DNA from: Tenacibaculum holothuriorum | Lineage (GTDB): Bacteria > Bacteroidota > Bacteroidia > Flavobacteriales > Flavobacteriaceae | Reading direction: 5' to 3' | Length of the DNA: 64,000 bases | NCBI RefSeq assembly: GCF_002120225.1 | Contig: NZ_LAPZ01000001.1 | Coordinates: 310,001 to 374,000, forward strand | Shown here: positions 36,137 to 44,526 of the stretch, in pieces | How positions within the stretch are numbered: the stretch's first letter is position 1 | Layout of the letters: every line of letters starts with the position of its first letter | Notes under the pieces: generated by a model | The model's input: the letters and a program-made list of their open reading frames with translations, nothing else | What the model was told of the DNA's origin: nothing | Database searches by the model: none | Translations under genes and position numbers: made by a program

Positions 36137-36433
36137 TTATTTTAACATATCACCAACGTATGGCATTAAAGCTAAGTGACGTGCTCTTTTAATAGCTTGA
36201 GCCACTTTACGTTGATATTTTAAAGAAGTTCCTGTTAAACGACGAGGTAAAATTTTACCTTGCTCGTTTACTAAATACATTAAAAAGTCAGCATCTTTAT
36301 AGTCGATGTACTTAATACCGTTTTTCTTAAAACGACAGTATTTAGCTTCTTTCTTAGTTTCGATATCTAAAGGAGTTAAGTATCTTACTTCTCCTTGTTT
36401 TCCTCCTTTTGCTTGTTGATCAATAGATGCCAT
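36137..36433 (-). CDS. rpsR: 30S ribosomal protein S18
   Basis: A 98-aa bS18 with the conserved core [60 protein letters not shown]. It forms a heterodimer with S6 in the 30S platform. The N-terminal extension ([23 protein letters not shown]) is typical of Bacteroidota. Four bp after rpsF. Confidence 0.98.
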   Translation of the reverse strand: MASIDQQAKGGKQGEVRYLTPLDIETKKEAKYCRFKKNGIKYIDYKDADFLMYLVNEQGKILPRRLTGTSLKYQRKVAQAIKRARHLALMPYVGDMLK

Positions 36434-36436
36434 TTC

Positions 36437-36778
36437 TTACTTTTTTTCAGATTTAACACGATTTCTTCTCTTCTCAGCCCAAGCAGCAGCGTGCTTGTCT
36501 AACTTTACAGTTAAGTAACGCATAATGCTATCGTCACGTCTAAACTCTAATTCAAACGGTGCAATTGCATCTCCAGCTACTTTGTACTCGAATAAGTGAT
36601 AAAATCCACTTTTTTTCTTCTCAATTGGATACGCTAATTTCTTTAAGCCCCAATTTTCTTTGTGAATCATTTCGGCACCCTTACTAGTCAATAAGTCCTC
36701 AAACTTTTGTACTGTCTCCTTTATCTGAGCTTCAGATAAAACGGGATTCAAAATGAAAACAGTTTCGTAATGATTCAT
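36437..36778 (-). CDS. rpsF: 30S ribosomal protein S6
   Basis: A 113-aa bS6: MNHYETVFILNPVLSEAQIKETV at the start and GLKKLAYPIEKKKSGFYHLFEY in the middle. It binds S18 in the 30S platform. First gene of the operon. An exact -7 element TATATTTG lies on the minus strand at 36819-36812, 34 bp before the ATG, leaving a leader too short for the S6:S18-binding RNA motif known from other phyla. Confidence 0.97.
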   Translation of the reverse strand: MNHYETVFILNPVLSEAQIKETVQKFEDLLTSKGAEMIHKENWGLKKLAYPIEKKKSGFYHLFEYKVAGDAIAPFELEFRRDDSIMRYLTVKLDKHAAAWAEKRRNRVKSEKK

Positions 36779-36811
36779 AATTAATTATTTAAAAATTTAA
36801 TTTTAAGCGTG

Positions 36812-36819
36812 CAAATATA
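36812..36819 (-). promoter_or_regulatory. -7 element of the rpsF operon
   Basis: On the minus strand TATATTTG matches TAnnTTTG exactly, 34 bp from the rpsF ATG. No TTG stands at the expected -33 position, so the call rests on the -7 match and placement. Confidence 0.4.
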
Positions 36820-36891
36820 CTGATTATAGATTAATAACTACTATAAACTTTATTATTTTTTTGGTATGTTTGTTACTATTAACCTTTAATT

Positions 36892-37788
36892 ATGCAAATA
36901 CCCGAATTACCCAATTTAATACATTATGCAATTCCTTTTTTTGTACTAACAGTTATTATAGAAGTTATACTGACTGTTAAAGTAAAAATGGAAGATTATG
37001 AGTATAAAGATGCTTTAACGTCCATAACTATGGGACTAGGAAATGTTTTTATTGGTTTATTTGCTAAAGGGATTATTCTTGCTTTTTTTATTTTTCTGTA
37101 TCAATTTCGAGTTTTTACACTACCTTTTGCTTGGTGGACTTGGATTCTCTTACTTTTTGCTGAGGATTTTTGTTACTATTGGAATCATAGAATTGCACAC
37201 GAAAGTAGATTATTTTGGGCGAGCCATGTTGTGCATCATTCTTCACAAAAGTATAATTTAGCTACAGCTTTAAGACAAACATGGTCTGGAAGTTTTTATA
37301 CATTCATTTTTTGGGCTCTTCTCCCACTTTTAGGCTTTCATCCAATAATGATTGTAATGCAAATGAGTATTTCTTTATTATATCAATACTGGATTCATAC
37401 CGAATTAATAAATAAACTTCCTCGTTGGTTTGAGGCTATTTTTAATACTCCAAGCCATCATAGAGTACATCATGCAACGAATCCACAGTATTTAGATAGA
37501 AACCATGCTGGAATTTTTATTATTTGGGATAAACTCTTTGGCACTTTTGAACCTGAAGTAGAGAAACCTGTGTATGGTTTGGTTAAAAATATTGATACTT
37601 ATAATCCTATTAAAGTAGCTTTTTTAGAATGGTATTATATGCTTTCTGATGTTCTAAAAAGTAAAACTTCATTAAGAAAACGATTATTATACTTAATAAA
37701 ACCACCTGGTTGGAGACATGATGGAACTGGAAAATTATCTACAGATTTACGTGCCGAATGGGAACAAAATAAAAAAGGAGAAAGTTAA
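36892..37788 (+). CDS. Sterol desaturase/fatty acid hydroxylase family protein
   Basis: A 298-aa membrane protein with four or more hydrophobic segments. The family's di-iron histidine clusters are present: HRIAHE, HVVHHSS and HHRVHHATN (with a single H in WIHTEL). This is the membrane-bound hydroxylase/desaturase superfamily (ERG3/CrtZ-like). The likely action is oxygen-dependent hydroxylation of a lipid at the cytoplasmic membrane; the actual substrate is not readable. The stop codon lies at the centre of a strong terminator palindrome. Confidence 0.88.
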   Translation: MQIPELPNLIHYAIPFFVLTVIIEVILTVKVKMEDYEYKDALTSITMGLGNVFIGLFAKGIILAFFIFLYQFRVFTLPFAWWTWILLLFAEDFCYYWNHRIAHESRLFWASHVVHHSSQKYNLATALRQTWSGSFYTFIFWALLPLLGFHPIMIVMQMSISLLYQYWIHTELINKLPRWFEAIFNTPSHHRVHHATNPQYLDRNHAGIFIIWDKLFGTFEPEVEKPVYGLVKNIDTYNPIKVAFLEWYYMLSDVLKSKTSLRKRLLYLIKPPGWRHDGTGKLSTDLRAEWEQNKKGES

Positions 37789-37806
37789 CTTTCTCCTTTT
37801 TTATAC
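37771..37806 (+). terminator. Terminator palindrome containing the hydroxylase stop codon
   Basis: AAAAAAGGAGAAAGTT (37771-37786) is followed directly by its exact complement (37787-37802), a 32-bp palindrome with a T6 tail. The TAA stop is at 37786-37788, so the upstream arm encodes the protein's C-terminal KKGES. Confidence 0.8.
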
Positions 37807-37849
37807 TCTTTTTGATGAGATTCCGAAATAAATTCAGAATGACAAAAAT

Positions 37850-38914
37850 TTAATTTATATCAAAACGTAATCCTAATGAAATATTTCTAACGTTTGTATT
37901 TTTAAATAATGGATTTAAATCATATTTAGCATATAATCCGTAACCTTGGTAAGCAAAATAAGCACTTAATCCGTAGTTAATTGTATTGGTATTAAAACTG
38001 TTCTTTTGCACTTCTTCTACTTTAACACCTTGAGCATTTACATATTCTAAATACTGACGTGTTCCTAATTTAAATCCGAAGAAACCACCAACTCCAAAAC
38101 GGACTCCTTTATGAGTTCTATCTACTACTTCTCCATCTGAATATTTTTTGTTCTTAGAAAAGTCAAATTCTAAATGCATAGGAAAGGTCATTTGTACATG
38201 TCTTAATCTACTTTCTGATAATGAATTTGGATTCACAACTAAATCAGTCTGATTACCGTTAACAACATGATATTTATTATTCTCAGCTCTTAAGTTATTC
38301 CATAAAAACGATACTCCATATTTAAAATATGTTTTAGATGGTTCTTTAGAAAAACGAGTTTTAAAGGTAAACCCTAATTCATAAAAATGCGATTGCCAAA
38401 ACTTGTAATCAGAATTATTTAATGAGTTAAAACTGTTATCTACTAAAACATTGTTGACACCTAAAGCAAAAACAAACTGCGTAGTAGTTCTTTTGTTCTT
38501 TCTCCTTCTCTTTTTTCTCTTATCACCTTCTAATAATCGCAAACGAAATGTTTCTCCTCCAATAGTAAATACATTATCATCAAAATCTTCTTCATAACTA
38601 GCTATTTTTCCGTCAGTTTTATCTTGAACTAATTGCTGAAGCTTAAGTTCTTCGACACCTACTAATTGTTCAATTCGAGTTGCATGATAAGTTGCTGCTT
38701 CTTTTTTTAATTTATCTGCTTCTTGTTGAGTAATTCTACTTTCATCTAATTTAACATTAATTTCTTTTACTTTTTGCTTTAAAGAATCTTTTTGTTGCTG
38801 TGTAATCTTATCTATTTTTTTAGATATTTTACTTACTTCTTTCTCAAAGTATTTTTCTTGAGATTGGACAATAGTTGTGCTTAACAACACTAATAGTATT
38901 AGTATTCTTTTCAT
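37850..38914 (-). CDS. Outer-membrane beta-barrel protein with N-terminal coiled coil
   Basis: A 354-aa exported protein: signal peptide (MKRILILLVLLSTTIVQSQ), a charged helical/coiled-coil region (about 20-90, KISKKIDKITQQQKDSLKQKVKEIN), a basic patch (KRKKRRRKNKR), then a beta-barrel-like C-terminal 210 residues (FVFALGVNNVLVDNSF, GVRFGVGGFFGFKLG, ending ISLGLRFDIN). It is the third gene after an ECF sigma factor and its probable anti-sigma factor, so it is likely a member of that envelope-response regulon. No specific function is known. Confidence 0.7.
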   Translation of the reverse strand: MKRILILLVLLSTTIVQSQEKYFEKEVSKISKKIDKITQQQKDSLKQKVKEINVKLDESRITQQEADKLKKEAATYHATRIEQLVGVEELKLQQLVQDKTDGKIASYEEDFDDNVFTIGGETFRLRLLEGDKRKKRRRKNKRTTTQFVFALGVNNVLVDNSFNSLNNSDYKFWQSHFYELGFTFKTRFSKEPSKTYFKYGVSFLWNNLRAENNKYHVVNGNQTDLVVNPNSLSESRLRHVQMTFPMHLEFDFSKNKKYSDGEVVDRTHKGVRFGVGGFFGFKLGTRQYLEYVNAQGVKVEEVQKNSFNTNTINYGLSAYFAYQGYGLYAKYDLNPLFKNTNVRNISLGLRFDIN

Positions 38915-38966
38915 AATAAATTTGTTTTAATTGTAAGTTATTTTGCTTTAGGAATAAGTTTGGTAC

Positions 38967-39743
38967 TTATTTATTTCGGTCGGCTATTGCAAGAGCAATA
39001 TCTGAAATTTTGAGTTTTAGTTTTTGCATAAAATCTCCCTTAAATTCATCGTTTTCTATAGAGCGCTCTACATCTGCTAAAATGGTTTCTGGGTTTACTT
39101 TTAAATTAGATAATCGTAATTGTTTTTTTATAGTATCTAAAACATCTTCTCTATTAAGTTTTAGCTTTGCGTAATACGTTTTTACCTCTTCCGGAGAATG
39201 AGTAACAGCATATAATAAATCATTACTATTTACTTGTATTCTCTTCTTTTTCTTAAATACAGGAAGTTCATCTTTTACTATTGGATTTACTTGTTTGTTT
39301 TTTGTTTTAGCTATAATTACTTCATCTTTTTTAGCAGTGTTAATTGGCAATGTATTTTCAACTAGTTTTATTTTTTTTCGAATTATTGGTTTTATTTCCT
39401 TTGAAGCTATCATTGTTTTTTCTTCTTCTACTTTTAAAGGTTCGATATCTTCAATCATTTCAATCTTATCTTCGATAATTTCTGTTTCTTTTGGAGCTTC
39501 AACCAATATTTCTTTTTGAGGAATAATTTCTTCAGTATTATTTGATTTCTGAAAAATAAAAACACTTAGTAATAGCAATATACTTGCGGCAACAGCAATT
39601 ATTTTATAATTATAACCGCTTTTTGTGTTTTCTTGAGATTCATTTAAAGAATTTTCTAAACGTTCCCAAGCTGATGGTGACGCTTGTAAATTTCTATTTT
39701 CAAATTTCTCTTTTATTAATTTATCTATCTTATTATCTTCCAT
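38967..39743 (-). CDS. Probable anti-sigma factor (single-pass membrane protein)
   Basis: A 258-aa protein: cytosolic N-terminal part (MEDNKIDKLIKEKFENRNLQASPSAWERLENSL), one transmembrane helix (about 45-63, YKIIAVAASILLLLSVFIF), then a charged extracytoplasmic region rich in Glu, Lys and Ile. The placement (11-bp overlap with the ECF sigma gene) and topology fit an anti-sigma factor, but the usual zinc-binding His-Cys motif is absent. The ATG at 39741-39743 is preferred. Confidence 0.65.
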   Translation of the reverse strand: MEDNKIDKLIKEKFENRNLQASPSAWERLENSLNESQENTKSGYNYKIIAVAASILLLLSVFIFQKSNNTEEIIPQKEILVEAPKETEIIEDKIEMIEDIEPLKVEEEKTMIASKEIKPIIRKKIKLVENTLPINTAKKDEVIIAKTKNKQVNPIVKDELPVFKKKKRIQVNSNDLLYAVTHSPEEVKTYYAKLKLNREDVLDTIKKQLRLSNLKVNPETILADVERSIENDEFKGDFMQKLKLKISDIALAIADRNK

Positions 39744-40290
39744 CACTAACTTCATTCATCTTAATATAATTCGTTTGCAACCATTTACGTGCTTTAAATA
39801 ATTGCGATTTAGAGGTACTCTCAGAAATATTTAATTTCTTAGCAATTTCTGAATGTTTGTAACCTTCTATAGCATATAGGTTAAATACTATTTTATATCC
39901 TTCTGGGAGTTTATCTATCAACTTTTGAATATCTTCTACCGATGTATTTTCCATATTTTCAATAGCGGCATCAGAAAAAATATATTCTTCATCAGTTAAT
40001 TGAATTGGTTTTTTCTTTTTTAAATAAGTAATGCAAGTATTTACCATAATTCTTCTTACCCAACCTTCAAAACTTCCTTCATTTTTAAACGTATGAATAT
40101 GGGTAAACACTTTTAAGAAACCCGAAAGCATTAACTCTTCTGCATGATGTAAATCTTTTACATATTGTCTACAAACACCTAACATTTTAGGAGAAAACTG
40201 TTCAAATAATTCTTTTTGAGCTTCTCTATTTTGTTTCGCTGCTTTTTTTATTAAAGTAGCTTGAGATGTATGTAGTGAAATAATTTTCAA
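39733..40290 (-). CDS. RNA polymerase sigma factor, ECF subfamily
   Basis: A 185-aa sigma-70 family protein. Region 2: LFEQFSPKMLGVCRQYVKDLHHAEELMLSGFLKVFTHIHTF, SFEGWVRRIMVNTCITYLKKKK. Region 4: LIDKLPEGYKIVFNLYAIEGYKHSEIAKKLNISESTSKSQLFKARKWLQ, with its helix-turn-helix. It should direct polymerase to envelope or surface genes when released by the anti-sigma protein encoded next. A terminator lies upstream at 40362, so it starts a new unit. Confidence 0.93.
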   Translation of the reverse strand: MKIISLHTSQATLIKKAAKQNREAQKELFEQFSPKMLGVCRQYVKDLHHAEELMLSGFLKVFTHIHTFKNEGSFEGWVRRIMVNTCITYLKKKKPIQLTDEEYIFSDAAIENMENTSVEDIQKLIDKLPEGYKIVFNLYAIEGYKHSEIAKKLNISESTSKSQLFKARKWLQTNYIKMNEVSDGR

Positions 40291-40361
40291 CCTATTCGAT
40301 ACGTTTTTTGTGTCTTACAAATATAAAGACAAGGTATTTACAAAAAAGGTTGCCTGGAAGT

Positions 40362-40402
40362 AAAAAAAAGAACCTCCGACTTTGCAAAATCAAGTCGGAG
40401 GC
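40362..40402 (-). terminator. Intrinsic terminator downstream of mqo
   Basis: CCTCCGACTT (40373-40382) pairs with AAGTCGGAGG (40392-40401). On the minus strand the hairpin is followed by TTCTTTTTTTT. It lies 127 bp after the mqo stop; the intervening sequence is structured (see the ncRNA entry). Confidence 0.85.
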
Positions 40403-40472
40403 TCAAACATCACACTTAGATGATATTTCAGGGGTACCTATTAGCATTAAGCTATTATGCCTCTGAATATAT
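40362..40472 (-). ncRNA. Candidate structured RNA between mqo and its terminator
   Basis: On the minus strand an exact -7 string TATTTTTG (40485-40478) precedes an 8-bp hairpin with one mismatch (40467-40460 with 40434-40427), which has an inner AGC-rich stem-loop, and then the strong terminator. A longer transcript could also close with the perfect 8-bp pair AAACATCA/TGATGTTT (40405-40412 and 40487-40494), giving a closing stem, large bubble and apical stem. It may instead be the structured 3'UTR of mqo. Confidence 0.3.
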
Positions 40473-40528
40473 ACACACAAAAATAATGATGTTTTTCAGT
40501 TTACTTTACAGGAAAAACACTAGATATC

Positions 40529-42001
40529 TTACAATTTTAGCGTCTTTTTAGACTTTTTTAATTGTTTTTTGAAATTTTCTTCTGTAATAGTATTCTTGTA
40601 AAATGGTACTATTTTTTCTAATTTTTCTTTAGCTTCATTACTGTTTATTATCTCTGGAAAAGCTTTTTCTAAAACCTCTAACATTATTGAAGTTGCAGTA
40701 GACGCACCTGGTGATGCTCCTAATAAACAGGTTATACTTCCGTCTTTAGATGAAATAACTTCAGTACCAAACTGAAGTTTTCCTCCCTCAAATTCATCTT
40801 TTTTAATAATTTGTACTCGCTGACCTGCTACTAACAATTCCCAATCTTCTGCTTTTGCATTTTTCATGAACTTTCTTAAAACTTCCATTCTATCGGAATG
40901 ATCCATTAAAACTTGTTCAATTAAATATTTGGTTAGAGGAAGATTGTGCCAAAAAGCCCCAAACATTGCTGGTAAATTATCTGTTTTAATAGAATTTACT
41001 AAATCTAAATACGACCCTTCTTTTAAAAATTTAGGACTAAAACCTGCAAACGGACCAAAAAGTAATTCTCTTTTACCGTTAATATAGCGAGTATCTAAAT
41101 GTGGAGTAGACATTGGCGGATCTCCAATTCCTGCTTTGCTATATACTTTAGCATTGTGTTGTTTAATAATTTCTTCATTCTTACAAACCAACCATTCTCC
41201 ACTTACAGGAAAACCTCCATAACCTTCTTTTTCTAGAATCTCTACTTTTTGTAACAATAAAAGACTTCCTCCACCTGCTCCAATAAAAACATGCTTTGCT
41301 TCTAAATTATGAGTAGCATTTGTTTTAGTATTCTTAACTTCAACTGTCCATTCTTCAGCATCTGGATCAATATCTTCAACTTCCATATTACAGTAAACAG
41401 GAGTATTGTATTCTTTCTCTAAAACCGTAAAAAGTTTTTTAGTAAGTACTCCGTAATTTACTTCGGTTCCTCTATCCATTCTTGAAGCTGCCATAATCTC
41501 ATCTTCCTCTCTTTCATTCATAATTAGAGGAAACCATTCGTTCATTTTTGATTGTTCTCTTGTAAATTCGATAGAATCAAACATAAAATGATTTTTAAAA
41601 GCTTTGTATCTTTTCTCTAGATAGTCAGAATTTTCTTTTCCCGTTACCCAACTGTGATGTTTTACTGGATTTACAAATTCTTCTGGATTATCAATTAAAC
41701 TATTCTCTACCAGATAACTCCAAAACTGTTTAGAAGTTTCGAATTGTGTACAAATTTTAATTGCTTTTTCTATAGAGATTGAACCATCTTCTTTTTCTGG
41801 ACAATAATTCAACTCACACAATGCCGAATGACCTGTCCCTGCATTATTCCATGCAGCAGAACTTTCTTTTGCGACTTCGTCTAATCGTTCTAAAATCAGA
41901 ACTTTTAAATTCGGATTAAGGAGTTTAGCTAACAATACTAAATTGGCACTCATTATTCCTCCTCCTACACAGATTAAGTCGTATTCTTTCTCGAAATTCA
42001 T
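40529..42001 (-). CDS. mqo: Malate:quinone oxidoreductase
   Basis: A 490-aa FAD enzyme. N-terminal dinucleotide fold YDLICVGGGIMSANLVLLAKLLNPN, then LERLDEVAKESSAAWNNAGTGHSALCELNYCPEK, and FIGAGGGSLLLLQK and SPGASTATSIMLEVL. It oxidises malate to oxaloacetate at the membrane and reduces menaquinone, bypassing NAD-linked malate dehydrogenase in the TCA cycle. ATG start. priA lies 12 bp upstream in the same direction. Confidence 0.96.
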   Translation of the reverse strand: MNFEKEYDLICVGGGIMSANLVLLAKLLNPNLKVLILERLDEVAKESSAAWNNAGTGHSALCELNYCPEKEDGSISIEKAIKICTQFETSKQFWSYLVENSLIDNPEEFVNPVKHHSWVTGKENSDYLEKRYKAFKNHFMFDSIEFTREQSKMNEWFPLIMNEREEDEIMAASRMDRGTEVNYGVLTKKLFTVLEKEYNTPVYCNMEVEDIDPDAEEWTVEVKNTKTNATHNLEAKHVFIGAGGGSLLLLQKVEILEKEGYGGFPVSGEWLVCKNEEIIKQHNAKVYSKAGIGDPPMSTPHLDTRYINGKRELLFGPFAGFSPKFLKEGSYLDLVNSIKTDNLPAMFGAFWHNLPLTKYLIEQVLMDHSDRMEVLRKFMKNAKAEDWELLVAGQRVQIIKKDEFEGGKLQFGTEVISSKDGSITCLLGASPGASTATSIMLEVLEKAFPEIINSNEAKEKLEKIVPFYKNTITEENFKKQLKKSKKTLKL

Positions 42002-42013
42002 AAACTCTATATT

Positions 42014-44458
42014 TTAATACGCATCTACATCAATTATAAATCGTATCGCTCTAAAATCTTTTACAGCTTCAAACGAATTTTTAATTTTTTGCAATTGCTT
42101 TTTGGTTTTATCTAAAGATTGTTTGGGTGGTATTTTTATAATCAGGTTTTTAATATACTGATTTCTAATTCTGGACACAGCAGGAGCTGTTGGTCCTAAA
42201 ACATTTTCTCTAAAAACATTTTGTAAAGCTTGGGCTAACCAATTTACTCCCATATCTACTCGGTTATAATCTTTATGCTTTAGTGTAATTTTGATTAATC
42301 GATAATAAGGCGGATAATGAAACTGCCAACGATCTTGCAGTTGTTCTTTATACATTTCCTCATAATTATTAATCGATACTTGTTGTAATATTTGGTGATA
42401 CGGATTATAGGTTTGGATAGCTACATTTCCTTGTTTTTTTGATCTTCCTGCTCTCCCCGACACTTGAACCATTAACTGAAAAGCTCTTTCGTGTGCTCTA
42501 AAATCAGGAAAATTTAGCATGCTATCGGCATTTAAAATTCCTACTAAAGATACATTTTCAAAATCTAATCCTTTTGAAAGCATTTGAGTTCCGACCAAAA
42601 TATCAATTTCTTGGGCTTCAAAAGCTCCAATAATTTTTTGATATCCGTATTTTCCTCGAGTAGTATCTAAGTCCATTCTACCAATAGAATGATTCGGAAA
42701 CAATTCTTTAAGCTCCAATTCTATTTGCTCTGTACCAAAACCTTTGGTATCTAAAGTAGCGCTTCCACAAGCACCACAAGAACTAGGCATTGCTCTTTGG
42801 TAATGGCAATAATGACAACGTAATTCTTTTCTGAATTTATGATAGGTTAAACTCACATCGCAATTAGGACATTGAGGTGAGACACCACAAGTAGTACATT
42901 CTACCACTGGAGAGAAACCTCTCCTATTTTGAAATAAAATTACCTGCTCTTTCTCGTCTAAAGCTTCTTGAATCATTTTTAATAAACGATCAGAAAAATG
43001 ACCATTCATTAGTTTTTTCTTATACTTTTCCTTGATATCAATCAATTCAATTTTTGGTAATTGAATGTTTCCGAAGCGTCTTTTCAATTCAACAAAACCA
43101 TATTTATTTTGTTTTGCATTAAAACAACTTTCTAACGATGGTGTGGCAGAACCTAATAACACATGTGCTCTGTGTTGATGTCCTAAAACAACCGCCGCAT
43201 CCCGTGCATTATATCTTGGTGAAGGTTCAAACTGCTTGTATGAACTTTCGTGTTCTTCATCAACAACAATAAGCCCTAAATTAGAAAATGGTAAAAACAC
43301 CGAAGATCGAGCTCCTAAAATAATTTGTGCTTTTGATTTGTTTTCTAAAACATTATTCCAAACCTCTACACGTTCGTTAATGGAATATTTTGAATGAAAT
43401 ACCGAAATCTGATTCCCAAAAAAGTTTTGTAATCGGGTTATAATTTGCGTTGTTAAAGCAATTTCTGGTAGTAAAAACAATACTTGTTTTCCGTTTGCTA
43501 ATACTTCTTTTATGAGTTTTACATAAATTTCAGTCTTTCCAGAACCGGTAACTCCATGTAATAACGTAACAGCTTTAGTTTTGAACGATTCTTTAATAGA
43601 ATTGAAAGCTTCTTCTTGAGCTTCACTCAGCTCTTTTATTGAATTGGTTTCTCCTAAAAAGTTAATTCTATCGGTTTGAATATGATAAAATTCAAAGATA
43701 TTTTTATCTACCAAAGCTTTAATTACTGCTGAAGAAACTCCTGATTTCTCTTCTAAATCCTTAGCCTTAATTGGCTTTTTAGAAGATGCTAATTGAAAAT
43801 AATGTAATAATACTTCTTTCTGTTTCTTAGCTCTTGAAACTAATTCTAAAAGCGATTGGAGTTCATTTTCACCAGCATAATCAGCATGTAAACGCACATA
43901 CTTTATCAATTTTGGTTTATAGGTTTCGTAAATCTCCTCTTTAATATAAACAACACTTTTTTCTATTAAAGAATTAATTACTGGCAATACCGTTTTTTTA
44001 CCCAAAATATCAACTATTTGATGAATGGTCAATTGCGATTGATATTGTAATGCTTCAAAAATTAAAAACTCTTGGTCTGAAAGTATCGATTCATCAATAG
44101 AAGCTTCGTTTTTATAAATAACCGTTTCACTTTCTAATAAAAAAGCTGAAGGTAATGCAGCTCTATACACATCTCCCAAAGAACACATATAATAACTTGC
44201 TACCCATTGCCAATGTTTTAACTGCTGCTCATTCACAATGGGTTTTTCATCTAAAATTTGATGAATCTCTTTTGCTTCATACAACTCAGGTGCTTGCTGA
44301 TGAATAGCAAAAACTAATGCAGTATAAATTTTTGATTTACCAAAAGAAACTGCTACACGCATTCCTTTTTGTAAAAAATCAGCCTCTTCTTTTGTTACCG
44401 AATAAGTAAACGTTTTTTGAAGTGGTATAGGTAATATGACGTCTATAAAATGGATAAT
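42014..44458 (-). CDS. priA: Primosomal protein N' (replication restart helicase PriA), no canonical start codon
   Basis: About 814 aa. Order: 3'-DNA-end-binding domain, Walker A GVTGSGKTE, DEEH box VVDEEHESSYKQFEP, eight-Cys zinc region (CTTCGVSPQCPNC, CHYCH, CGAC), helicase C lobe (VGTQMLSKGLDF, GRAGR). The first in-frame ATG (44362) gives MRVAVSFG and drops the conserved FIDVILPIPLQKTFTYSV segment, which is fully encoded upstream to 44447. Between 44363 and the in-frame stop at 44477-44479 there is no ATG, GTG or TTG. ATT (44456-44458, used here; also 44459-44461) or ATC (44453-44455) are the only plausible initiators. Confidence 0.85.
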   Translation of the reverse strand: MIHFIDVILPIPLQKTFTYSVTKEEADFLQKGMRVAVSFGKSKIYTALVFAIHQQAPELYEAKEIHQILDEKPIVNEQQLKHWQWVASYYMCSLGDVYRAALPSAFLLESETVIYKNEASIDESILSDQEFLIFEALQYQSQLTIHQIVDILGKKTVLPVINSLIEKSVVYIKEEIYETYKPKLIKYVRLHADYAGENELQSLLELVSRAKKQKEVLLHYFQLASSKKPIKAKDLEEKSGVSSAVIKALVDKNIFEFYHIQTDRINFLGETNSIKELSEAQEEAFNSIKESFKTKAVTLLHGVTGSGKTEIYVKLIKEVLANGKQVLFLLPEIALTTQIITRLQNFFGNQISVFHSKYSINERVEVWNNVLENKSKAQIILGARSSVFLPFSNLGLIVVDEEHESSYKQFEPSPRYNARDAAVVLGHQHRAHVLLGSATPSLESCFNAKQNKYGFVELKRRFGNIQLPKIELIDIKEKYKKKLMNGHFSDRLLKMIQEALDEKEQVILFQNRRGFSPVVECTTCGVSPQCPNCDVSLTYHKFRKELRCHYCHYQRAMPSSCGACGSATLDTKGFGTEQIELELKELFPNHSIGRMDLDTTRGKYGYQKIIGAFEAQEIDILVGTQMLSKGLDFENVSLVGILNADSMLNFPDFRAHERAFQLMVQVSGRAGRSKKQGNVAIQTYNPYHQILQQVSINNYEEMYKEQLQDRWQFHYPPYYRLIKITLKHKDYNRVDMGVNWLAQALQNVFRENVLGPTAPAVSRIRNQYIKNLIIKIPPKQSLDKTKKQLQKIKNSFEAVKDFRAIRFIIDVDAY

Positions 44459-44526
44459 AATATTCTTTAGAAGAAATCAAAACTAAGTAAAATTCCCTAC
44501 ATTGTAAAACAGAAAACACTTAATAT

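Noticed and set aside
36779-36840. S6:S18-binding leader of the rpsF operon
   Set aside because: The predicted transcript start leaves only about 26 nt, and no suitable hairpin is visible.
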